From CBFGWV01 sp965652545 (GTDB taxonomy: Bacteria > Pseudomonadota > Gammaproteobacteria > Competibacterales > Competibacteraceae): 64,000 bases of DNA. The notes under the pieces were generated by a model. That model had not been told where the DNA came from and did not search any database. It saw nothing but the letters and a program-made list of their open reading frames with translations. Numbering within the stretch: position 1 is the stretch's first letter; every line of letters starts with the position of its first letter. This document shows positions 33,047 to 41,888 of the stretch, piece after piece. The position numbers were made by a program, and so were the translations under genes. The stretch covers positions 1-64,000 of the forward strand of contig CBFGWV010000001.1 of the NCBI GenBank assembly GCA_965652545.1. The letters are read 5' to 3'.

Positions 33047-34326
33047 CGACATGCTTCGAGAGCGCTTGCCAAGTCCTGCGGGACAACGACCGGGGTGGCT
33101 ATACCGTGCCCAGTCGTCATCTCTACCCGTTTCAATGGAATTGGGACGCGGCGTTCACGGCCCTGGGCTGGATGTGCTTCGATGAACCGCGCGCTTGGCG
33201 CGAGTTCGACACGTTGATGCAAGGGTTATGGCGGGAAGGGCCCCAAACGGGGTTGCTGCCGCATATCGTCTTCCACCAGCCGTCCTCGAGTTATTTCCCC
33301 GGGCCCGATGATTGGGGAACAGAGGCGTTGCGCACGCCGCCGACATCGAGCATTTCGCAGCCGCCGGTGCATGCTACGGTGATGCGTCACATGTGGGCCC
33401 GCGCCCGTGACAAGTCGTTGGCACGCTCGGCACTGACACGCCTGCTGCCGGACCTGCTCCTGCACCATTTGTGGTGGTATCGCGATCGCGACCCCGATGG
33501 CAGCGGACTGGTGTTCATCACCCATCCTTGGGAAAGCGGTATGGACAACAGCCCGGCCTGGGATGCGCCCTTGCGTGCCGTACCGCCGACCAGCCGATCC
33601 TATACACGGTTGGATCTCAACCACGTGGACGATGCCATGCGCCCGCACCGTCATGAGTATGACCGCTACGTCATGCTCATGGACCTCAATCGGCAGTGGG
33701 GTTTCGATGCTCGGCGCATTGCCGGGGAAATGCCGTTCCGGGTGCACGATATCGGCACGATCAGCATTCTGCACCGGTCCACGATAGACCTTGTCGCCTT
33801 GTATCGCGAACTGGGCCTGGCGGGGCCTGTTCCTCTGTTGGAGACGGCACTCGCACGCACCGTGCAGGCGGTCTCCGGCCTCTGGTCGGCCGCATTGGGT
33901 CAGTTCGTGTCGGCCGATGCGCGCACCGGCGAGCGCATCGACGTCCCGACTCACGCGGGATTGCTCGCCTTGTATGCGGGCTTGGCAGGGGGCGATACCG
34001 CGCCGACGTTGGCAAGGACCGCCCTGGACTGGCTGGATGAGACGCCATCCGGCCTCGCCTCGACGCGTCTGCGTGCCCCCCAGTTCGAAGCCCAGCGCTA
34101 TTGGCGGGGGCCGGTCTGGGCCCACATGAATTGGCTGATCGCGCAGGGCCTGGACGCCGCCGGGCATGCGGCGGCATCCGAGCGTCTTCGCGAAGGTACC
34201 CGTCAGCTCATCGAAACCGAGGGTTTTCACGAGTATTATGATCCGCTGACAGGGCACGGGCTTGGCGGGCCCCGCTTCTCCTGGACAGCGGCGACATACC
34301 TGTTCTGGCTTGCCGATCGGGGGTGA
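33043..34326 (+). CDS. GH63-like glycosidase, probable glucosyl-/mannosylglycerate hydrolase
   Basis: A 427-residue cytosolic (alpha/alpha)6-barrel hydrolase without signal peptide. Blocks visible: YPFQWNWDAAF (28-38), HPWESGMDNSPAWD (161-174), RYWRGPVWAHMNWL (353-366) and GFHEYYDPLTG (394-404). These match the small bacterial GH63 enzymes related to mannosylglycerate and glucosylglycerate hydrolases; Asp168 and Glu397 are the expected acid/base pair. Co-expression with an importer suggests that an external glycosylated osmolyte is taken up and cleaved to sugar and glycerate. GH37 trehalase and GH15 glucoamylase are alternatives with the same fold, less consistent with SGMDNSP. Overlaps the ATPase gene by four bases. 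Substrate is inference. Confidence 0.75.
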   Translation: MTTCFESACQVLRDNDRGGYTVPSRHLYPFQWNWDAAFTALGWMCFDEPRAWREFDTLMQGLWREGPQTGLLPHIVFHQPSSSYFPGPDDWGTEALRTPPTSSISQPPVHATVMRHMWARARDKSLARSALTRLLPDLLLHHLWWYRDRDPDGSGLVFITHPWESGMDNSPAWDAPLRAVPPTSRSYTRLDLNHVDDAMRPHRHEYDRYVMLMDLNRQWGFDARRIAGEMPFRVHDIGTISILHRSTIDLVALYRELGLAGPVPLLETALARTVQAVSGLWSAALGQFVSADARTGERIDVPTHAGLLALYAGLAGGDTAPTLARTALDWLDETPSGLASTRLRAPQFEAQRYWRGPVWAHMNWLIAQGLDAAGHAAASERLREGTRQLIETEGFHEYYDPLTGHGLGGPRFSWTAATYLFWLADRG

Positions 34327-34350
34327 TTGGCCCGGCGGCCGTTCTCAAAG

Positions 34351-34368
34351 CTGTCACATCACTGTAAG
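34351..34368 (+). promoter_or_regulatory. Pho box (PhoB-binding direct repeat) upstream of ppk
   Basis: CTGTCAC (34351-34357), a 4-base spacer ATCA, then CTGTAAG (34362-34368) form two 7-base half-sites repeated at 11 bases, the geometry of the PhoB box (consensus CTGTCAT repeats). It sits 54 bases before the ppk start and would replace the -35 element. It implies induction of polyphosphate kinase under phosphate limitation. Confidence 0.7.
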
Positions 34369-34421
34369 AAAAGCCCGTGACACTTAAGGAACTCCTGATT
34401 CAGGTGGCGAGGTTCTGATCG

Positions 34422-36617
34422 ATGAGTACGGATAGCAGCAGCTCGGCACTTGCCCACCCGCCGGCCATGGACGGGGCGGCGGACGAGGCCGTCACGCCGC
34501 CGCCGGTGATCGACCTGGACAGCCCCGAGTGGTATCTCAACCGCGAACTGACCTGGCTTGAGTTCAATCGCCGCGTATTGCACGAAGGGCAGGACGAGCG
34601 CACGCCGCTCTTGGAGCGGGTGAAGTTCCTCGCCATCGTCAGCGGCAATCTCGATGAATTCTTCATGAAACGCATCGGCGGCCTGAAGCAGCAACTCGGC
34701 GCCAACATGCGTACGCTGACCGTCGATGGGCGGACACCGCAGCAGCAGATCAACGAATGCTACACCGTCGTGCGCGATATCGAATCGCAGATGCGCGCCC
34801 TGGCGAAAGCCCTGCATCCGCTGTTGAAGGAACGCGGCATCTGCATCCGCAGCTACGCCCGGTTGCCGCGTACCCAGCAGCAGCAGATGCGCGACTACTA
34901 CCTGCGCAATATCTTTCCCCTGGTGACGCCGCAGGCCATGGACCCGGCGCATCCGTTCCCGTTCATCTCCAACCTTTCGCTCAATCTGCTGGTGTCGGTG
35001 CGCTACGACGACGACGAGCAGAGCGCGCTGGTGCGCATCAAAGTGCCGGTTGGGGGCGGGATACCGAGGTTCCTCAAGGTCGGGGACGAGAACACCTTCG
35101 TGCCGCTGGACGAGGTGATGGCCAACAACCTGGACCTGCTGTTTCCGGGCATGGTCATCGAATCCTGCGAGGTCTTTCGCGTCACCCGCAACGCGGTGAC
35201 CGAGCACGCTGAGGATAAGGCCGAAGACCTGTTGCTGATGATCGAATCCGAGCTGCGCGAGCGCAAGTTCGCGCCCATCGTGCGTTTGGAGGTCATCAAG
35301 AACATGAACCCGCTGCACCGCGGCATGCTGGCCGCGGAGCTGGGGCTGGACGAGGCCAGCGATGTCTTCGAGGTCGACGGCATGCTGGCGCTGCGCGATC
35401 TGTTCCAGATCGCTAGCTTGGAGGCCACCGATCTGCACGATCCGCCGCATCAACCGCTGGATCACCCCAAGCTGGTGTCCTCAAACAATATTTTCCACAC
35501 CATCCGCGATCAGGGGCCGATCCTGCTCCAACACCCCTACGAGTCGTTCGCGACGTCCGTGGAGCGCTTCGTCAAGGAAGCGGCACGCGACCCCAAGGTG
35601 TTGGCGATCAAGATGACTTTGTACCGCACCTCGTCGGACTCGAAGATCATTCAATACCTGATCGAGGCCGCCCAGTTGGGCAAGCAGGTGGCAGTGGCGG
35701 TAGAGCTCAAGGCGCGCTTCGACGAACTGGCCAACATCCGCTGGGCCAACCATCTGGAAGAGGCCGGTATCCACGTCACCTATGGGGTGGTGGGTCTGAA
35801 GACCCATTGCAAGGTGATCTTCGTCGTGCGCCGTGACTATGACGGCCTGCGCCGCTACGCCCACATCGGTACCGGCAACTATCACGCCGGCACGGCGCGC
35901 CTGTACACCGACCTCGGCATGCTCACCTGCGACCCGATCATCGGCGGCGACCTCACCGAGCTGTTCAACTATCTCACTACCGGCTATGTGCCCAAGCGCA
36001 GCTATCGCAAGCTGCTGCCCGCGCCCAAGTTGCTCAAGCCTGCGCTGCTGCAGAAGATCGAGCGCGAGATCGAGATCCAGCGCTCGGGCCGGCGCGGGCT
36101 CATCCAGTTCAAGATGAATGCGCTGGAGGATATCGATATCTGCCGCGCTCTGTACCAAGCCTCGCAGGCGGGCGTACAGGTCGACCTGATTCTGCGCGAC
36201 ACCTGCCGACTGCGCCCGGGCATACCCGGTTTGTCCGAGACGATTCGGGTCATCAGTATCGTCGGGCGCTTCCTGGAGCACTCGCGCATCTACTACTTCC
36301 ACAACGACGGCAACGACGAGTACTTCTTCGGTTCCGCCGACTGCATGAAGCGCAACCTCGAAACGCGTGTGGAGGTGGTGACGCCGGTGGATACACCGGA
36401 GCTCATGGCAGAGCTGCGTCAGATCCTCGACTGCCAGTTGACCGATCAGCGCAGTGCATGGGACATGCAACCCGATGGCACCTACATCCAGCGTCAGCCC
36501 GGTGATGGTCAGTCGGCTGCCGGCACGCATGAACGCTTGATCGCCGTGGCCGAGCACCGCCAGCGCGAGGCGTTGCGTCTGAAGAAGCGCAAGCCCAAGG
36601 GTATTGCCCGCCACTGA
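34422..36617 (+). CDS. ppk: Polyphosphate kinase 1
   Basis: PPK1 reversibly transfers the gamma-phosphate of ATP to polyphosphate. The product is 731 residues. The N-terminal domain starts WYLNRELTWLEFNRRVLHE; the catalytic region has KMTLYRT, KARFDE, and the autophosphorylated histidine as His488 in GTGNYHAGTARLYTDLG. Further conserved blocks are KRSYRKLLPAP and the C-terminal FGSADCMKRNLETRVEV. The first about 30 residues are low-complexity. ATG at 34422 has no strong Shine-Dalgarno. A Pho box lies upstream and a CHAD-domain gene lies 17 bases downstream, a polyphosphate locus. Confidence 0.96.
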   Translation: MSTDSSSSALAHPPAMDGAADEAVTPPPVIDLDSPEWYLNRELTWLEFNRRVLHEGQDERTPLLERVKFLAIVSGNLDEFFMKRIGGLKQQLGANMRTLTVDGRTPQQQINECYTVVRDIESQMRALAKALHPLLKERGICIRSYARLPRTQQQQMRDYYLRNIFPLVTPQAMDPAHPFPFISNLSLNLLVSVRYDDDEQSALVRIKVPVGGGIPRFLKVGDENTFVPLDEVMANNLDLLFPGMVIESCEVFRVTRNAVTEHAEDKAEDLLLMIESELRERKFAPIVRLEVIKNMNPLHRGMLAAELGLDEASDVFEVDGMLALRDLFQIASLEATDLHDPPHQPLDHPKLVSSNNIFHTIRDQGPILLQHPYESFATSVERFVKEAARDPKVLAIKMTLYRTSSDSKIIQYLIEAAQLGKQVAVAVELKARFDELANIRWANHLEEAGIHVTYGVVGLKTHCKVIFVVRRDYDGLRRYAHIGTGNYHAGTARLYTDLGMLTCDPIIGGDLTELFNYLTTGYVPKRSYRKLLPAPKLLKPALLQKIEREIEIQRSGRRGLIQFKMNALEDIDICRALYQASQAGVQVDLILRDTCRLRPGIPGLSETIRVISIVGRFLEHSRIYYFHNDGNDEYFFGSADCMKRNLETRVEVVTPVDTPELMAELRQILDCQLTDQRSAWDMQPDGTYIQRQPGDGQSAAGTHERLIAVAEHRQREALRLKKRKPKGIARH

Positions 36618-36634
36618 GGTCGCCGACCGCCATC

Positions 36635-38056
36635 ATGGTCACGAGCATACTGTTGGGTGCGGGTTTGAACGACCCTCCACCCGAGGGCAGCACCTGCCGG
36701 CGAGGTGGGCAGGCGGCATGGTGGTGTTTCGATACCGCAGACCGCGAACTGGCTCGACAGAACTTATCGCTGGTCATCCGGCGGACCGACGGCGGCCTGG
36801 TCATGGAAGCCCGTCATCGGGACGTGCTGCTGCGCGAGCCCGAGCCGGTGCCAGGCCTCGCCATTGACCGCACCAAACTGCCGGTCGATGGACGCTTCGC
36901 CGACGCCATCGCCACCCTGGCCGATAGCGGCCAACTGCGTGTGGTCAGCGCGTTCGAAGGCGAGCACACGCTGGGCGAGTTGGCCTGTGATGAACTGGCA
37001 GCGGTGCCACTGACCCGCTATAGCGGCCGCTGGACCGATATCGACGGCAAGCGCTTCGCTGCCACACAGTGGCGGATCGACGCCCCGCCCGGCGGGTGGC
37101 AAGCCGGGCATTGGCTCGTGCTGTCGGCACGGCTGGCCGGCGAACGTGCTCACTGGATGTTGGCGCCGGAGTATCGGGTCAGTGGTGCCCGTTTCAACAA
37201 ACACGCCCTGTCCGGGCTGGCTCCGGGCGATGCGCTGGAGCAGGCGCTCCTGAGCTTGGTGGCCGGCTGTATCCACCACTGGCAGGACAATCTGTCCGCA
37301 GTCGCTGCGGGCCATCCCGAAGGCATACACCAGGCGCGGGTTGCGCTGCGACGGCTGCGCTCTCTGCTAAAGCTATATCGCAAGCACCTGCCCAAGGCTT
37401 GTCTCGAACCCTGGATGCCCGTTCTGAAACAGCATGCCTCAGCCCTGGGTGCGGTGCGGGATTGGGATGTCTTCTGTGCCGAGGGCCTGGCGCCGGCGAC
37501 GGTGTGGATTCCCCATGCCGCGCCGGTGCAGGACTTGATCGCCTTGAGCGAGCGTGCCCGCGGCAAGGCGTTCGCCCGCTTGCAACGGCATCTGCGCAGC
37601 CGAGATTTCAGCCGGCTGTTGGTGTGGTTGCAGCTGTGGGCGTGCAGCCGGCCCTGGCGCGATGGGAGCGAAGGGCTGGACAAGCCTGTACGAGGGTTCG
37701 CCAAGACGGCGGTGAAGCGCCTCGAACGCCGCGTACGCTCGATGGCGGACGACTTCGTCACGCTCGATACGGACGGCCGTCACCGATTGCGTATCCGCAT
37801 CAAGCAGTTGCGCTACGCCTGCGAGTTCTTCAGCGGTCTTCCGGGCGTGCCCGCCGGTTCGCAACGGCGCCAGTTGGCGGCGCTTCAGGATCATCTGGGT
37901 GCGCTGAACGACGCGGCGGTGGCACGGCGTCTGATGGACGAGCTGGGTATCGCAGCGGACTCGCCGTCGCGGGCGGCGGCGGAAGGATGGTTTGCCGGCC
38001 GCAGTGCGGTGCAGGTCGACCAGTTTCCGGCACTGTGGAGCCGCTATCGGGAATGA
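36635..38056 (+). CDS. CHAD-domain protein with incomplete CYTH domain
   Basis: A 473-residue protein. Residues about 25-195 resemble part of a CYTH (triphosphate tunnel) domain: WWCFDTADRELARQNLSLVIRR fits the second and third strands, but the initial ExExK strand is missing because the protein starts just before it and the upstream frame is closed by the ppk end. Residues about 205-473 form the alpha-helical CHAD domain with conserved basic segments (HQARVALRRLRSLLKLYRKHL, RHRLRIRIKQLRYACEF), which bind polyphosphate in known cases. Position 17 bases after ppk argues for binding or regulating polyphosphate. CYTH catalysis (triphosphatase) is unlikely without ExExK. The ATG 36635 is uncertain. 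Confidence 0.82.
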   Translation: MVTSILLGAGLNDPPPEGSTCRRGGQAAWWCFDTADRELARQNLSLVIRRTDGGLVMEARHRDVLLREPEPVPGLAIDRTKLPVDGRFADAIATLADSGQLRVVSAFEGEHTLGELACDELAAVPLTRYSGRWTDIDGKRFAATQWRIDAPPGGWQAGHWLVLSARLAGERAHWMLAPEYRVSGARFNKHALSGLAPGDALEQALLSLVAGCIHHWQDNLSAVAAGHPEGIHQARVALRRLRSLLKLYRKHLPKACLEPWMPVLKQHASALGAVRDWDVFCAEGLAPATVWIPHAAPVQDLIALSERARGKAFARLQRHLRSRDFSRLLVWLQLWACSRPWRDGSEGLDKPVRGFAKTAVKRLERRVRSMADDFVTLDTDGRHRLRIRIKQLRYACEFFSGLPGVPAGSQRRQLAALQDHLGALNDAAVARRLMDELGIAADSPSRAAAEGWFAGRSAVQVDQFPALWSRYRE

Positions 38057-38119
38057 ATCGACGTTTGCCGCAGGCGGCGGCATGGGCTATGTTCGTCTCC
38101 CCGTCGAGCACCGCCTGGA

Positions 38120-38854
38120 GTGGCGAGTCGCGTGAGCAAGCGCCAGCAGATCGAACCTGAACTTCATGACGAGGCACCGGATGTGCCGCCTGAGCGCGGC
38201 GCTGACGAGTCCTCACGAGCCACCCGGCGGAAAAGTCGGCCCGAGCGCCCTGTCGCGCGTATCGGCGTAGGCACCGGTCTGTCGTGGTTTCTGCCGTTCG
38301 TGGTGTTGTTCGGCCTGGGCTGTGCAATCGCCGGGGCGGTATGGTTCTTTTACGATCCGCCACAGCATCGGGGCGATGCGCCGAAGTATGCGCTGAACCC
38401 CGCCGGCCCCAAGGGCAGCGTCATTCTCAACCCCGGCCCGGAGGCCTTGGCACGGCTGAAGGAGGAGGCCGAAACCGTCGTCGTCGCTCCAGAACCGGAG
38501 CTCGGACCGGAAGAGGCCGATCGAGGGGCGGAGATCCAGGCGCTGCTGGACCGGGCCAAAGGGGGGCTCGAGAGCCTGCGCCTGACCACGCCGGAAGAAG
38601 ACAGCGCGTTCTACTACTTTCAGCAAGTGCTGGATATCGACCCGGACAATCGGGCGGCTCTGGACGGGCTGACAGAGATCGCAACCCGTTACGCGTGGCT
38701 GGTTGAGCGCGAACTGGGACGTGGCGATCCCCAGCGCGCCCGGCATTTCCTGGAGCTCGGCCTGTCTGTGCGTCCCGACCATCCGCAGCTCAACGCCCTG
38801 GCGCCCCAGGTGGCGTCGTTGGAGGCGCAACGGACGGCTGCACAATCGTTTTAG
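38120..38854 (+). CDS. Single-pass membrane protein with TPR-like periplasmic part, unknown function
   Basis: A 244-residue protein. A charged cytoplasmic N-terminus of about 50 residues precedes a TM helix (LSWFLPFVVLFGLGCAIAGA, 54-73 and on to about 78). The periplasmic part has a Glu/Pro-rich stretch (VVAPEPELGPEEADRG) then two TPR-like helix pairs (about 150-235: YYFQQVLDIDPDNRAALDGL, then ARHFLELGLSVRPDHPQL). Reminds of TPR proteins that scaffold envelope complexes, but I do not assign a name. GTG 38120 and GTG 38132 are both possible starts; GGAG at 38117-38120 favours 38132. Loosely follows the CHAD gene and precedes a DUF4124 protein. Confidence 0.75.
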   Translation: MASRVSKRQQIEPELHDEAPDVPPERGADESSRATRRKSRPERPVARIGVGTGLSWFLPFVVLFGLGCAIAGAVWFFYDPPQHRGDAPKYALNPAGPKGSVILNPGPEALARLKEEAETVVVAPEPELGPEEADRGAEIQALLDRAKGGLESLRLTTPEEDSAFYYFQQVLDIDPDNRAALDGLTEIATRYAWLVERELGRGDPQRARHFLELGLSVRPDHPQLNALAPQVASLEAQRTAAQSF

Positions 38855-38879
38855 ATTTCAATCGGCAACGGAGTGCCCG

Positions 38880-39305
38880 ATGCATAACGTAACGATAACT
38901 TTGGCGGCGCTTGCCGCGCTTGTCGCCACCCCTGTATGTTCCCAGTCCGTGCACAAATGGGTCGATGCCGACGGCGTCACCCACTATGGTGCCCGCCCGC
39001 CGTTGGACCGGCCATCCGAGGCCTTCGAGCCGTCATACTCCCGAACCACTGCCGAACCCGATGCGCTGACCCGACGCTATCGGCAGGCGCTGGACAATAT
39101 GGCGCCTGCGGCCGTTCCCACCGCGGCACCCGCCAAGCCGGCCGCCGCAAAGATGTCTTTGAGCGATAAGCAGCGGCTGGACGACATTGAGATGAGGCTG
39201 ACGATGCTGGTGAATTCGGCCGTCAGTACCGCCGCCCGCCAGCGTAAGGCCCTGACCGAGGAGCGCCGGGCGATCTATGCCCGTTACGGGATGAAGGCGC
39301 CATAA
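38880..39305 (+). CDS. DUF4124 exported protein
   Basis: A 141-residue envelope protein with signal peptide MHNVTITLAALAALVATPVCS and the DUF4124 motif VHKWVDADGVTHYGARPP, then an Ala/Pro-rich linker and a helical C-terminus (DKQRLDDIEMRLTMLVNS). The domain is also seen in the transglycosylase at 27015-27776. Function unknown; DUF4124 is common in gammaproteobacterial envelope proteins. ATG 38880 has GGAG eight bases upstream; the open frame from 38703 lies inside the previous gene and is not coding. Confidence 0.85.
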   Translation: MHNVTITLAALAALVATPVCSQSVHKWVDADGVTHYGARPPLDRPSEAFEPSYSRTTAEPDALTRRYRQALDNMAPAAVPTAAPAKPAAAKMSLSDKQRLDDIEMRLTMLVNSAVSTAARQRKALTEERRAIYARYGMKAP

Positions 39306-39333
39306 AAAAAGCCCCGCCGGAGCGGGGCTTTTT
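39306..39333. terminator. Bidirectional rho-independent terminator
   Basis: AAAAA-GCCCCG (39306-39316), loop CCGGAG, CGGGGC-TTTTT (39323-39333): a GC stem flanked by A-run and T-run on opposite sides, so it can end the plus-strand DUF4124 transcript and also the minus-strand Bax-inhibitor-1 transcript. Confidence 0.92.
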
Positions 39334-39344
39334 GCGTCCTGCCG

Positions 39345-39366
39345 ATGGCCGGTCGAAACCGGCCAT
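39345..39366 (-). terminator. Hairpin immediately downstream of the BI-1 gene
   Basis: ATGGCCGGT (39345-39353), loop CGAA, ACCGGCCAT (39358-39366): a perfect 9-base stem with a 4-base loop, three bases after the minus-strand BI-1 stop. Together with the T-run terminator it forms a double structure at the convergent junction. Confidence 0.55.
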
Positions 39367-39369
39367 GGA

Positions 39370-40053
39370 TCAGTCGTCGCCGCCGAAGATACCCAGCAGC
39401 GCGAGCAGGTTGACGAAAATGTTGTAGATGGAGACGTACAGACTCACCGTCGCCATGATGTAGTTCGTCTCACCGCCGTGGATGATGCGGCTGGTGTCGT
39501 ACAGGATGAACCCGGACATGATCAGGATCACCACCGAGGACAAGGCCAGGCTCAGGGCGGGGATCTGAAGGAAGACGTTCGCCAGCATGGCCACTACGGC
39601 CAGCAGAATGCCGACCATCAGGAAGCCGCCCATGAAGCTGAAGTCCTTGCGGGTGGTCAGCGCGTAGGCCGACAGCCCGAGGAAGATCACGCCCGTGCCG
39701 CCCATGGCCATCATCACCAGTTCGCCGCCATTGGCGAAGCTGCCGATATAGGCGTTCAGCAGCGGCCCCAGCGTCCAGCCCATGAAGCCGGTCAGGGCGA
39801 ACACCGATGCCAGGCCCCATACGCTGTTACGCAGGGCGCCAGTCAGGAAGAACAGTCCGAAAAAGCCGCCCAGGGTCAGCAGCATTCCGAGCGGCGGCGC
39901 ATTCACGGCCATGGCCACCGCAGCCATCAAACCGCTGAACAGCAGTGTCATGGACAGCAGCGCATAGGTGTTGCGTAGCACCTTGTTCGTCGTCAGCTCC
40001 GACTGACGAGTGCCTGCCCCCGTAATCGTCGTACCCATTCGCTTATCCATCAT
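39370..40053 (-). CDS. Bax inhibitor-1/YccA family membrane protein
   Basis: A 227-residue inner-membrane protein with seven TM segments and the BI-1 family signature: NTYALLSMTLLFSGLMAAVA at the start, FLGLSAYALTTRKDFSFMG in the middle, and the C-terminal IIHGGETNYIMATVSLYVSIYN. Family members are Ca2+/H+ leak channels (BsYetJ) or modulators of the FtsH protease (E. coli YccA); which applies is not clear. ATG at 40053 (second Met at 40050). Adjacent to ETF-QO upstream by about 80 bases; not necessarily the same operon. Confidence 0.93.
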   Translation of the reverse strand: MMDKRMGTTITGAGTRQSELTTNKVLRNTYALLSMTLLFSGLMAAVAMAVNAPPLGMLLTLGGFFGLFFLTGALRNSVWGLASVFALTGFMGWTLGPLLNAYIGSFANGGELVMMAMGGTGVIFLGLSAYALTTRKDFSFMGGFLMVGILLAVVAMLANVFLQIPALSLALSSVVILIMSGFILYDTSRIIHGGETNYIMATVSLYVSIYNIFVNLLALLGIFGGDD

Positions 40054-40136
40054 GGACTCAATGCCCTCCGAAATCGTTGTCCAGTCACAGCGTTATGACT
40101 TTGAACCAGCCTGCCGGTTCCGGCAAGTGAATAACT

Positions 40137-41768
40137 CTACATGTTGGGGTAGTTCGGGCCGCCACCGCCCTCGGGTACCACCCAGTTGATGTTCTGGGTC
40201 GGGTCCTTGATATCGCAGGTCTTGCAGTGCACGCAGTTCTGGAAATTGATCTGCAGGCGCCGCTTGCCCTCGTCGTCGGCCACGAACTCGTATACGCCGG
40301 CGGGGCAGAAGCGCTGCTCGGGGCCGTCGTACAGCGCAAGGTTCACCGACTCGGGCACCGCTGCGTTCTTCAGTGTCAGATGGCAGGGCTGGTTTTCTTC
40401 GTGGTTGGTGTTGGAGAGGAACACCGAGGACAGCTTGTCGAAGCTCACCACGCCATCGGGCTTGGGATAGTCGATGCGGTAGCACTCGCTGGCTTTCTTG
40501 AGCGCCTTGTGGTCCTCGTGGTGATGGAACGTCCAGGGCGCCTTGCCGCGCAACAGGTAGGTATCGATCGCCGAGTAAGCGATACCCCCGAACAGGCCCC
40601 AGCGGAAGGAGGGGCGGATGTTGCGCACCTTGTGAAGCTCATCGTGCAGCCAGCTGGACTTGAAGGCCTCGGTGTAGCCGGTCGGCTCGCGTTCGCCGTC
40701 GCCGCTGATGGTCCGGAACAAGGCCTCCGCTGCGAGCATGCCGGACTTCATCGCCGTGTGCGTGCCCTTGATCTTCGGCACGTTGAGGAAGCCCGCGGTA
40801 TCGCCGATCAGCGCGCCGCCGGGGAAGGTGAGCTTGGGCAGCGACTGCAGGCCGCCCTCGGTCAGCGCGCGTGCGCCGTAGGAGATGCGGCGCCCACCCT
40901 CGAAGGTCGGGCGGATGTCCGGATGCGTCTTGAAGCGCTGGAACTCGTCGAACGGACTCAGGTACGGGTTTTTGTAATCCAGCCCGATCACGTAGCCGAC
41001 CGCCACCTGATTACCCTCCAGGTGGTAGAGGAAGGAGCCGCCGTACGTGCCGAAGTCCACCGGCCAGCCCACGGTGTGGACGATCTTGCCCGGATCGTGC
41101 TTGGCCGGGTCGATTTCCCACAGCTCCTTGATGCCGATGGCGTAGGTCTGCGGGTCGGCGCCTTCGCGCAGTTTGAAGCGCTCGAACAGCCCCTTGGTCA
41201 GTGAGCCGCGGCAGCCCTCGGCGAACAAGGTATAGCGGGCGCGCAGCTCCATGCCCGGCTGGTAGGCGTCGGTCGGTTCGCCGTCCTTGCCCACGCCCAT
41301 GTCGCCGGTGGCGACACCGACCACGGCGCCCTCGTCATCGAACAGCACCTCGGCGGCTGCGAACCCGGGGTAGATCTCCACCCCGGCGGCCTCTGCCTGC
41401 TCGCCCAGCCAGCGGCAGAAATTGCCCAGGCTGATGATGTAGTTGCCCTCGTTGTGCATCTGCGGCGGCGTGGGCAGGCGGTACGAGGACTGGGTGGTGA
41501 GGAACAGGAACTGGTCTTTCTTCGCCGGGGTGTTCAGCGGCGCACCCTTGTCCTTCCAGTCGGGAATGAGCTCGTTGAGCGTGCGTGGCTCGAGCACGGC
41601 CCCCGAGAGAATATGGGCGCCGACCTCGGAGCCTTTCTCGAGTACGCACACGGTGATGTCCTGGCCGGCCTGTTCGGCGAGTTGGCGCAGGTGGATCGCG
41701 GCGGACAGGCCCGAGGGGCCCGCCCCGACGATCACCACGTCGTATTCCATGCTTTCACGTTCACTCAT
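40137..41768 (-). CDS. Electron transfer flavoprotein-ubiquinone oxidoreductase
   Basis: ETF-QO moves electrons from reduced ETF (from acyl-CoA and other dehydrogenases) to ubiquinone at the inner membrane. The product is 543 residues. The FAD-binding GxGxxG is [11 protein letters not shown] near residue 14. The 4Fe-4S cluster cysteines are in the C-terminal ferredoxin-like part (FCPAGVYEF, then [19 protein letters not shown]), and the mid-region has a membrane-associating segment. ATG 41768. No etfAB genes in the window. It supports oxidation of amino-acid-derived acyl-CoAs from the leucine and indolepyruvate route. Confidence 0.96.
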   Translation of the reverse strand: MSERESMEYDVVIVGAGPSGLSAAIHLRQLAEQAGQDITVCVLEKGSEVGAHILSGAVLEPRTLNELIPDWKDKGAPLNTPAKKDQFLFLTTQSSYRLPTPPQMHNEGNYIISLGNFCRWLGEQAEAAGVEIYPGFAAAEVLFDDEGAVVGVATGDMGVGKDGEPTDAYQPGMELRARYTLFAEGCRGSLTKGLFERFKLREGADPQTYAIGIKELWEIDPAKHDPGKIVHTVGWPVDFGTYGGSFLYHLEGNQVAVGYVIGLDYKNPYLSPFDEFQRFKTHPDIRPTFEGGRRISYGARALTEGGLQSLPKLTFPGGALIGDTAGFLNVPKIKGTHTAMKSGMLAAEALFRTISGDGEREPTGYTEAFKSSWLHDELHKVRNIRPSFRWGLFGGIAYSAIDTYLLRGKAPWTFHHHEDHKALKKASECYRIDYPKPDGVVSFDKLSSVFLSNTNHEENQPCHLTLKNAAVPESVNLALYDGPEQRFCPAGVYEFVADDEGKRRLQINFQNCVHCKTCDIKDPTQNINWVVPEGGGGPNYPNM

Positions 41769-41888
41769 TCGTCTTCTCCGAAGCGACGCCCGAGCGGCTT
41801 CGCCGCTGTACCTTGTCTAACCTGGGCGCCGATTGTAAGTGCCTGCCTGCGCAGGTCCAAGTGCGCCACGCCAGCGTACGGTGCGCGC

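Noticed and set aside
33043..34326. Trehalase (GH37) or glucoamylase (GH15) call
   Set aside because: Fold shared, but the HPWESGMDNSP and RYWRGPVW blocks fit the small GH63 hydrolases better; no trehalase signature.
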